This document shows positions 6,407 through 11,454 of a DNA stretch of 11,454 bases, one piece after another. The translations under genes were made by a program, and so were the position numbers. Position 1 is the first letter of the stretch; each line of letters begins with the position of its first letter. The DNA lies in NCBI GenBank assembly GCA_945905915.1, contig CAMDQL010000054.1, positions 1 through 11,454 on the forward strand. The letters run 5' to 3'. The notes beneath the pieces were generated by a model. That model saw nothing but the letters and a program-made list of their open reading frames with translations. It had not been told where the DNA came from and ran no database searches. Origin of the DNA: Flavobacterium psychrophilum. GTDB taxonomy: Bacteria > Bacteroidota > Bacteroidia > Flavobacteriales > Flavobacteriaceae.

Positions 6407-8314
6407 ATGAGTTATTACAAAATACGCGATTTAGAAAACTATTTCAAAATGTATAAAAAATCAGTACGCGAACCCAGAAAATTTTGGGATCGTATTGCTG
6501 ATGAAAACTTTACTTGGTATCAAAAATGGGATAAAGTTTTTGAAGTAGACATGCAAGAAGCGAATTTTAAATGGTTTTTAAATGCAAAAGTCAATATCAC
6601 TAAAAACTGTATCGATAGGCATTTAGCCAAACGTGGCGATAAAACGGCGATAATTTTTGAACCAAACGATCCAAAAGAAGCCGCGTTACATATATCATAT
6701 AAAGAATTATATGAGCGCGTTTCTAAAATGGCAAATGTATTACGTGAACAGGGCATAAAAAAAGGCGATAGAGTTTGTATTTACTTACCAATGATTCCAG
6801 AATTGGCCGTTGCTGTTTTAGCTTGTGCACGAATTGGAGCCATTCACTCGGTAGTTTTTGCAGGATTTTCAGCTTCTGCTGTAGCGGCAAGAATTAACGA
6901 TTCTGAATGTAAAATGGTAATTACCTCTGATGGCGGATTTAGAGGTAATAAATCAATTGATTTAAAAGGAATTGTAGATGAAGCATTGGAAAAATGTTCT
7001 TGTGTAGAAAAAGTGTTAGTAGCTAAACGAACAAATACGGCTGTAAATATGAAAGATGGTCGTGACATTTGGTTGCAACCACTTTTAGATGCTGCATTAG
7101 GAAATAATGTTGCTACAATTATGGATGCCGAAGATCCTTTATTCATCTTATATACTTCAGGTTCTACTGGAAAACCAAAAGGAATGTTGCATACCACCGC
7201 AGGATATATGGTATATACAGCTTATACGTTTAAAAATGTTTTTAATTATGAAGAAAACGATGTGTTTTGGTGTACCGCTGATATTGGTTGGATTACAGGG
7301 CATTCCTATATATTATACGGTCCGTTATTAAATGGAGCAACTACAGTACTTTTCGAAGGTATACCTTCTTATCCTGATTTTAGTCGTTTTTGGGAAGTAA
7401 TTGAAAAACATCAAGTCAATCAGTTTTATACGGCACCAACTGCTATACGTGCTTTAGCCAAAGAAAATTTAGACTATGTGCAAAAATTCCCATTACGTTC
7501 TTTAAAAGTTATTGGATCTGTTGGAGAACCTATTAACGAAGAAGCTTGGCATTGGTATAACGACCACGTAGGAGGGAAGCGTTGCCCATTAGTAGATACT
7601 TGGTGGCAAACCGAAACGGGTGGAATTATGATATCGCCAATTCCTTTCGTAACACCAACAAAACCAACATATGCCTCTTTACCATTACCAGGAATTCAAC
7701 CGGTTTTAATGGACGAATTACGAAACGAAATTGAAGGAAATCAAGTTACGGGTAATTTATGTATTAAATTCCCTTGGCCTTCTATGGCAAGAACCATTTG
7801 GGGCGATCATCAGCGTTATAAAGAAACGTATTTTACGGCATTTCCAGGTAAATATTTCACTGGAGACGGTGCTTTGCGCGATGAAGTAGGGTATTACCGA
7901 ATTACGGGTAGAGTAGATGATGTAATAATTGTTTCAGGACATAATTTAGGAACAGCTCCAATTGAAGATTCTATTAATGAGCATCCAGCAGTAGCAGAAA
8001 GTGCTATTGTAGGTTTTCCTCATGATATCAAAGGAAATGCGTTATATGGTTTTGTTATTTTGAAAGAAACAGGCGAAACTAGAAATCAAGATAATTTACG
8101 AAAAGAAATCAATCAATTAATTTCAGACCAAGTAGGACCGATTGCTAAATTAGATAAAATTCAATTTGTATCTGGTTTACCAAAAACACGTTCTGGAAAA
8201 ATTATGAGACGTATTTTAAGAAAAATTGCGGAAGGTGATTTCTCTAACTTTGGAGATATCTCAACATTACTAAATCCTGAAATAGTGGAAGAAATAAAAG
8301 AAGGTAAACTCTAG
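6407..8314 (+). CDS. acs: Acetyl-CoA synthetase (acetate-CoA ligase, AMP-forming)
   Basis: This 635-residue ANL-superfamily enzyme converts acetate, ATP and CoA to acetyl-CoA, AMP and pyrophosphate. Motifs are the phosphate loop YTSGSTGKPKG (249-259), DTWWQTETGG (397-406) whose second Trp (W400) corresponds to the residue limiting the pocket to acetate in Salmonella Acs, RVDDVIIVSGHNLGT near the hinge, and PKTRSGKIMRRILRKIA with catalytic lysine K598. That lysine is the site acetylated to inactivate Acs in other bacteria. The N-terminal extension (KFWDRIADENFTWYQKWDKV) is typical of Acs and supports the start chosen. It is transcribed divergently from the aromatic-acid operon and convergently with the DUF294/exonuclease-like pair. 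No acetate permease gene is present in this window. The gene is followed by a good intrinsic terminator. Confidence 0.95.
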   Translation: MSYYKIRDLENYFKMYKKSVREPRKFWDRIADENFTWYQKWDKVFEVDMQEANFKWFLNAKVNITKNCIDRHLAKRGDKTAIIFEPNDPKEAALHISYKELYERVSKMANVLREQGIKKGDRVCIYLPMIPELAVAVLACARIGAIHSVVFAGFSASAVAARINDSECKMVITSDGGFRGNKSIDLKGIVDEALEKCSCVEKVLVAKRTNTAVNMKDGRDIWLQPLLDAALGNNVATIMDAEDPLFILYTSGSTGKPKGMLHTTAGYMVYTAYTFKNVFNYEENDVFWCTADIGWITGHSYILYGPLLNGATTVLFEGIPSYPDFSRFWEVIEKHQVNQFYTAPTAIRALAKENLDYVQKFPLRSLKVIGSVGEPINEEAWHWYNDHVGGKRCPLVDTWWQTETGGIMISPIPFVTPTKPTYASLPLPGIQPVLMDELRNEIEGNQVTGNLCIKFPWPSMARTIWGDHQRYKETYFTAFPGKYFTGDGALRDEVGYYRITGRVDDVIIVSGHNLGTAPIEDSINEHPAVAESAIVGFPHDIKGNALYGFVILKETGETRNQDNLRKEINQLISDQVGPIAKLDKIQFVSGLPKTRSGKIMRRILRKIAEGDFSNFGDISTLLNPEIVEEIKEGKL

Positions 8315-8332
8315 TTTTCGGTTTTATTGGAT

Positions 8333-8366
8333 AAAAAAATGCTTCAGTTATGGAGCAGTTTTTTTT
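8333..8366. terminator. Bidirectional intrinsic terminator between convergent genes
   Basis: The stem TGCTTCA (8340-8346) pairs with TGGAGCA (8351-8357), with one G-U pair in the plus-strand RNA and a GTTA loop. It is preceded by seven A (8333-8339) and followed, after one G, by eight T (8359-8366). The A-run gives a T-run on the opposite strand, so the structure can end acs from the left and the exonuclease-like gene from the right. It lies 18 nt after the acs stop codon. Confidence 0.8.
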
Positions 8367-8400
8367 ATGAGATCTTTTTAAAATTCAAAACTTATCACAA

Positions 8401-8988
8401 CTACTTAATTTTTAAAATAGTTTTTAACTTTAAAAATAAAATTGCTATTGAAAATGTATCATCAGCAACTGAAATTTGTTCACTTACAGGAACACCTAAT
8501 GCTTTGCACATAGCATCTAATGGGTGTTTTTTACCGGATGTGTCATTTACTTTATTGAACATGATCTCGATATCTAAAGCTTCATTTTTTAAATTTCCAC
8601 AATCAAACTTAGCTAAACTTGTATTTAAAAAATCAATATCTTGATTTACTCTATGTCCTATTATTGTAGCATTTCCAATGTAATTAACAATTAATTCAAT
8701 AGCTTCACGTTCTGTTTTTTTTTCTATTTTACTTACCACTAAAAAATCATTTGGATCGAAATTAATCTCAGATTTTGAATAAGATATATAGAGTTCAAGC
8801 GCTTCTCTAATCTTAATTCTATCGGCATTGACTGTTACTGCAGAAAAAGCCAAAATCACATCTTTAGAAGTGTTTAAACCACTAGATTCAATGCTTAAAA
8901 CAACATAACGGTTTGATTTATCTTTGAAATTAGTGCTGTATTGTTTCCAAAATTCGGGATGCTTATTATTATTTAACCACTGTAGCAT
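8401..8988 (-). CDS. DEDDh exonuclease-fold (DnaQ-like) protein, probably catalytically impaired
   Basis: This 195-residue protein has the shape of a DnaQ-like 3'-5' exonuclease domain. The ExoI block, usually DxExTGL, reads SIESSGL (32-38), so the first metal-binding Asp is Ser while E34 remains. ExoII is well kept: GHRVNQDIDFL (111-121) with D117. The ExoIII block, usually H-x4-D, reads ISVADD (172-177), so the His is replaced by Ile while D177 is kept. Two of five catalytic residues are therefore missing, suggesting loss of nuclease activity and a binding or structural role. The frame is intact and the C-terminal helix (FSIAILFLKLKTIL) is normal, so it is not an obvious pseudogene. It begins 3 nt after the DUF294 protein's stop codon, indicating translational coupling. 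The pairing with DUF294 proteins near acetate genes is common in other bacteria. Confidence 0.8.
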   Translation of the reverse strand: MLQWLNNNKHPEFWKQYSTNFKDKSNRYVVLSIESSGLNTSKDVILAFSAVTVNADRIKIREALELYISYSKSEINFDPNDFLVVSKIEKKTEREAIELIVNYIGNATIIGHRVNQDIDFLNTSLAKFDCGNLKNEALDIEIMFNKVNDTSGKKHPLDAMCKALGVPVSEQISVADDTFSIAILFLKLKTILKIK

Positions 8989-8991
8989 TGC

Positions 8992-10905
8992 TTATGAGAA
9001 TTGTGTTAGTTGGTATTTATCTTTTATGAGTTCTATTACTTCGACAGATTGAGTCAAACATTTTTTCAATTTTTCTTTATCTACTTTATTCAAATTAGCA
9101 ACCTTTATAAATGAACCATCTGTATCGTTAACAATACTTTCTTCAATTCTAAAATGTTGTAATTGCAAATAATTTTCTGCAAAATCTAAATACATTTCTG
9201 CATTTTTCGGATCACTAATCGCTAATTGTTTATAGCGCAAATAAGTATTATTAACTCCTTTTAATCCATAACTCAAAGCAAATAATCGTGCGGCATCAAT
9301 ATAAACTTGCAATCCTTTTTGTTTTAAATCGAAATATTCCTTTTTCGGACCGTTTTCTTCAACAGCAATATTCTTAAAAAATGTTAAACCTTCTGGTAAT
9401 TTTAAAACTTTATTTCCTAAAAAGTCAAAAAATAGTGTGTTACTTTTTGTTTTTTGATAGATTACGTTTTCAAGTGCATCTTTAATTTTAATTTCACCAA
9501 ACACATATTCAAAATCATAAAATATAGGACTGAAATTAACAGCATTTTCCCCTGGAGCCGACATCCAATTTTGATATAAATTTACAAAATCTGTCAAAGA
9601 CCTACACCATTTAATAGAACTAGCCATGTGATCAAATGGACATAAGGAATATCCTAATTTTTCCATATTTCCAATGACAATTTTAGCCATTTGAACAAAA
9701 TAATATTTTACATCACGTTGTTTTTCAGAGGCAACATCTTCATAAATAATGAGACTGTCTTGGTCACTTAAATAAAGTTGTTCTTTTCTTCCTTGACTTC
9801 CAATTGCCAACCAAACAAATCGGGCAGGAGGAGAGCCCAAATGTGCAATAGCCATTTGAATATTTTGCTGAATAATTGAAAACAATAACTCACTTGCCAC
9901 GGCATTAATATGAAAAATAGGGATGTTTTTTGTAAATGAATTTTGAATAATGTCTAAATACTTTGTGTGAATATATTTTAATTCATCGAATGAGTGTGCC
10001 GATTTAATTTCTTTGATTAATATACCAGGGTTATTTGACTGTGAGTTAATAACATCACGTTCTGAAATAACGCCAATGATTGCTGAATTTTGAGTGCCAT
10101 CTTCGGTTATACATAAATGAGTTGTTTCATTTTTTAATAATAAGAGTTGGGCTTCAGCCACCGATATATTTTTATCAACGACTATAAAATTAGTATTCAT
10201 AATCTTATTGACAACATCATCAATTTGATACAAACCAGCACCAATTTTCTTTGCTAAATCAGCATCAGTAAGTAATCCTACTATTTTATTATTGTAAGTA
10301 ATTAATGCATGACTTGATTTATCTGCAATCATTTTTAACGTTACATTTTTAATTGATGAATTAGCCTCAATTAAAGTAGGACTTGTAGTATATTGTAAAT
10401 CTTGAAAATAGGAATAATTTGTATCTGAAGAACTAGTATCAATTTCAGAAATAGATTTGAACTGTTGGTAATTTTCTTTTTTGGGTTTAGCCTGAGTAGC
10501 AAAATTTTCTAAAAAATAATCTAAAACAGCGGTGTATTTGGTAAGATAGGGTTTAAAAACAGCAATAGGAATAGCATATAAAACAGCATCTTCATTAGCA
10601 GTTGCCTTAAGGACATAGTTGTTTTTAGCAAAAAAAGGTCGTAAACCAAATAAATTTCCTGAATAACATTTTGAGTGTAAAACTTCTTCGGCATCTAAAA
10701 CTTTAGTCAAGTGAACTACTCCAGAATATACAATATAAAAGGAATCATGTAATTCATCATTGATTTTAAATAATGTTTTACCTTTTTGTAATGTTAATAT
10801 GTTACTATCTAGTACAATAGCTTTTAAATCCGAATATTCAATAAAATTGAACGGCTCATATTGTTTGAGGAAAGTAGCTATATTTTCGGCAATAGAATTC
10901 TGCAT
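8992..10905 (-). CDS. cNMP-binding-like / CBS pair / DUF294 nucleotidyltransferase-like regulatory protein
   Basis: This 637-residue cytoplasmic protein has four recognisable parts. Residues about 15-130 form a cyclic-nucleotide-binding-like beta-roll (SFYIVYSGVVHLTKV, then GNLFGLRPF). The conserved phosphate-cassette Glu and Arg are absent (L88 and K100), so cAMP binding is doubtful. Residues about 175-290 form a CBS pair (KIVGLLTDADL, SAIIGVISERDVI), which usually senses adenine nucleotides. Residues about 310-440 are the DUF294 nucleotidyltransferase-like domain with GSQGRKEQLYLSDQD (369-383), where D381 and D383 are the metal-binding pair. The remainder is the DUF294 C-terminal substrate-binding helical domain. 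The architecture recalls GlnD-type sensing proteins and is often encoded with a DnaQ-like exonuclease next to acs and acetate permease genes. A role in controlling acetate metabolism is inferred from that association. The start at 10905 follows a matching -7 box. Confidence 0.85.
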   Translation of the reverse strand: MQNSIAENIATFLKQYEPFNFIEYSDLKAIVLDSNILTLQKGKTLFKINDELHDSFYIVYSGVVHLTKVLDAEEVLHSKCYSGNLFGLRPFFAKNNYVLKATANEDAVLYAIPIAVFKPYLTKYTAVLDYFLENFATQAKPKKENYQQFKSISEIDTSSSDTNYSYFQDLQYTTSPTLIEANSSIKNVTLKMIADKSSHALITYNNKIVGLLTDADLAKKIGAGLYQIDDVVNKIMNTNFIVVDKNISVAEAQLLLLKNETTHLCITEDGTQNSAIIGVISERDVINSQSNNPGILIKEIKSAHSFDELKYIHTKYLDIIQNSFTKNIPIFHINAVASELLFSIIQQNIQMAIAHLGSPPARFVWLAIGSQGRKEQLYLSDQDSLIIYEDVASEKQRDVKYYFVQMAKIVIGNMEKLGYSLCPFDHMASSIKWCRSLTDFVNLYQNWMSAPGENAVNFSPIFYDFEYVFGEIKIKDALENVIYQKTKSNTLFFDFLGNKVLKLPEGLTFFKNIAVEENGPKKEYFDLKQKGLQVYIDAARLFALSYGLKGVNNTYLRYKQLAISDPKNAEMYLDFAENYLQLQHFRIEESIVNDTDGSFIKVANLNKVDKEKLKKCLTQSVEVIELIKDKYQLTQFS

Positions 10906-10930
10906 GGAATAGTGGATATTATTTACTTAA

Positions 10931-10938
10931 CAAATTTA
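10931..10938 (-). promoter_or_regulatory. -7 box candidate for the DUF294/exonuclease-like operon
   Basis: On the minus strand the sequence TAAATTTG matches the Bacteroidota -7 consensus TAnnTTTG fully. It ends 25 nt before the start codon at 10905. No TTG is seen at the expected -33 distance. That region instead overlaps the left arm of an inverted repeat (10947-10957), which might indicate regulator-dependent initiation. Confidence 0.45.
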
Positions 10939-10946
10939 GTAATTTT

Positions 10947-11012
10947 TATGATACTTTCATATTCTAAAATATTCTATTTTACATAATGTATATTATAATT
11001 CAAAGTATCATA
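10947..11012. repeat. 11-bp perfect inverted repeat in divergent promoter region
   Basis: TATGATACTTT at 10947-10957 is the exact reverse complement of AAAGTATCATA at 11002-11012, with 44 nt between the arms. Outside the arms the similarity resumes (ATTTTTA on the left, TAAAAAT on the right) after a short offset. The arms lie between the -7 box of the DUF294 operon and the promoter of the plus-strand gene at 11087. They could be paired binding sites for a shared regulator. In DNA this AT-rich, part of the match could be chance. Confidence 0.5.
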
Positions 11013-11033
11013 TCCTATAAAAATATGAAAACG

Positions 11034-11065
11034 TTTGTATAATCTTATAAATAGGATTAGTTTTG
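11034..11065 (+). promoter_or_regulatory. Bacteroidota-type promoter for the gene at 11087
   Basis: TTTG at 11034-11037 and TAGTTTTG at 11058-11065 match the -33 TTG and -7 TAnnTTTG elements of Bacteroidota promoters, with a 20-nt spacer, close to the usual distance. Transcription would start near 11070, leaving a leader of about 17 nt before the ATG. This is the best promoter match in the window. Confidence 0.65.
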
Positions 11066-11086
11066 TCATTCACATTTAAAACAATC

Positions 11087-11454
11087 ATGGAAAACAAACA
11101 AGCCTTACTTCTACTTGAGAAAAATTTAATAGACCTGCTTAAGAAAAAATTTTCAGTGGAATCAATCGTAACCGACTTAAAGAAAATTAGAGAAATTACG
11201 CTGGATTTACAAAACCCAGTAGTTACAAAATCATTACGATTAGCTTATGAACATTTAGAAATCAAAAATGCTTTTTTAATTGCTATTCCTGCTGATGAAC
11301 CAATTGATAACGATGAGGTAGTAAATGAGGTTGCTTTTTCAGAAGCCAATAATATTGAAAGCTTAACTTACTACCTTTCATTATTTACAGATTTAAACAA
11401 AAAAAACAATCTTTTAGACATTAAAGAATATAACAAAGCATTTTTATCTATTTA
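11087..11454 (+). CDS. Unrecognised protein, truncated at right edge
   Basis: An ATG at 11087-11089 opens a frame of 122 codons that reaches the end of the window without a stop. The last two bases are TA, so the gene might end at the very next base or continue. The peptide begins MENKQALLLLEKNL. The first 40 residues look alpha-helical and charged (LIDLLKKKF, DLKKIREITLDL). A more hydrophobic stretch (NAFLIAIPADEP) and an acidic segment follow. No signal peptide, membrane segment or catalytic motif is evident, and I do not recognise the family. A well-formed promoter and sustained open frame in AT-rich DNA support a real gene. It is divergent from the DUF294/exonuclease-like pair and might share its regulation. 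Confidence 0.7.
   Translation, partial: MENKQALLLLEKNLIDLLKKKFSVESIVTDLKKIREITLDLQNPVVTKSLRLAYEHLEIKNAFLIAIPADEPIDNDEVVNEVAFSEANNIESLTYYLSLFTDLNKKNNLLDIKEYNKAFLSI

Noticed and set aside
6844..7197. 117-codon minus-strand open frame inside acs
   Set aside because: It is fully antisense to highly conserved Acs motifs and has no promoter or recognisable domain.
8327..8644. 105-codon plus-strand open frame running from the terminator into the exonuclease-like gene
   Set aside because: It starts inside the intrinsic terminator and is antisense to a gene with recognisable exonuclease motifs. The composition looks like a shadow frame.
8401..8988. Pseudogene call for the exonuclease-like gene
   Set aside because: The frame is intact, length is normal, one catalytic block is well conserved, and it is tightly coupled to the upstream gene. 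Altered catalytic residues alone do not show decay.

Overview
The window looks like chromosomal DNA of a member of the Bacteroidota, most likely a Flavobacterium-like genus. The DNA is very AT-rich, genes start without clear Shine-Dalgarno sequences, and promoters resemble the TTTG / TAnnTTTG type of that phylum. Gaps between genes carry short AT-rich repeats of a kind I associate with flavobacteria. No RNA genes, CRISPR arrays or complete mobile elements were seen.

Region 1 (1-6206, all minus strand, read from high to low coordinates) is one probable operon for CoA-dependent breakdown of an aromatic acid. The order is: flavin reductase-like protein (5604-6206), a two-domain FAD monooxygenase / Old Yellow Enzyme fusion (3293-5584), a benzoate/2-aminobenzoate-type acyl-CoA ligase (1623-3212), a 4HBT-fold thioesterase (1162-1581), a nitrilase-family hydrolase (147-1127), and the first 23 codons of a further gene that runs off the left edge. 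The fusion has the architecture of 2-aminobenzoyl-CoA monooxygenase/reductase (also annotated as salicylyl-CoA 5-hydroxylase/oxidoreductase). The likely scheme is: ligase makes the aroyl-CoA, the fusion hydroxylates (and perhaps reduces) the ring, the thioesterase removes CoA, and later hydrolytic steps follow. Anthranilate, for example from tryptophan via kynurenine, is the best guess for substrate. Salicylate cannot be excluded.

Region 2 (6207-8366) is a divergent promoter region followed by acs, acetyl-CoA synthetase, on the plus strand, ending in a bidirectional terminator (8333-8366).

Region 3 (8401-10905, minus strand) is a two-gene unit converging on acs: a cNMP-like/CBS/DUF294 nucleotidyltransferase-like protein, then, 3 nt later, a DEDDh exonuclease-fold protein that has lost two signature residues. 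This DUF294 plus exonuclease pair is familiar beside acetate genes in other bacteria and may control acetate activation.

Region 4 (10906-11454) is a divergent intergenic region with an 11-bp inverted repeat and a good promoter for an unrecognised plus-strand gene that runs off the right edge.

The most unusual points are a dispersed palindromic repeat sitting in frame in the linker between the two domains of the monooxygenase/reductase, the degenerate exonuclease, and the different repeat elements filling three gaps of the aromatic operon.
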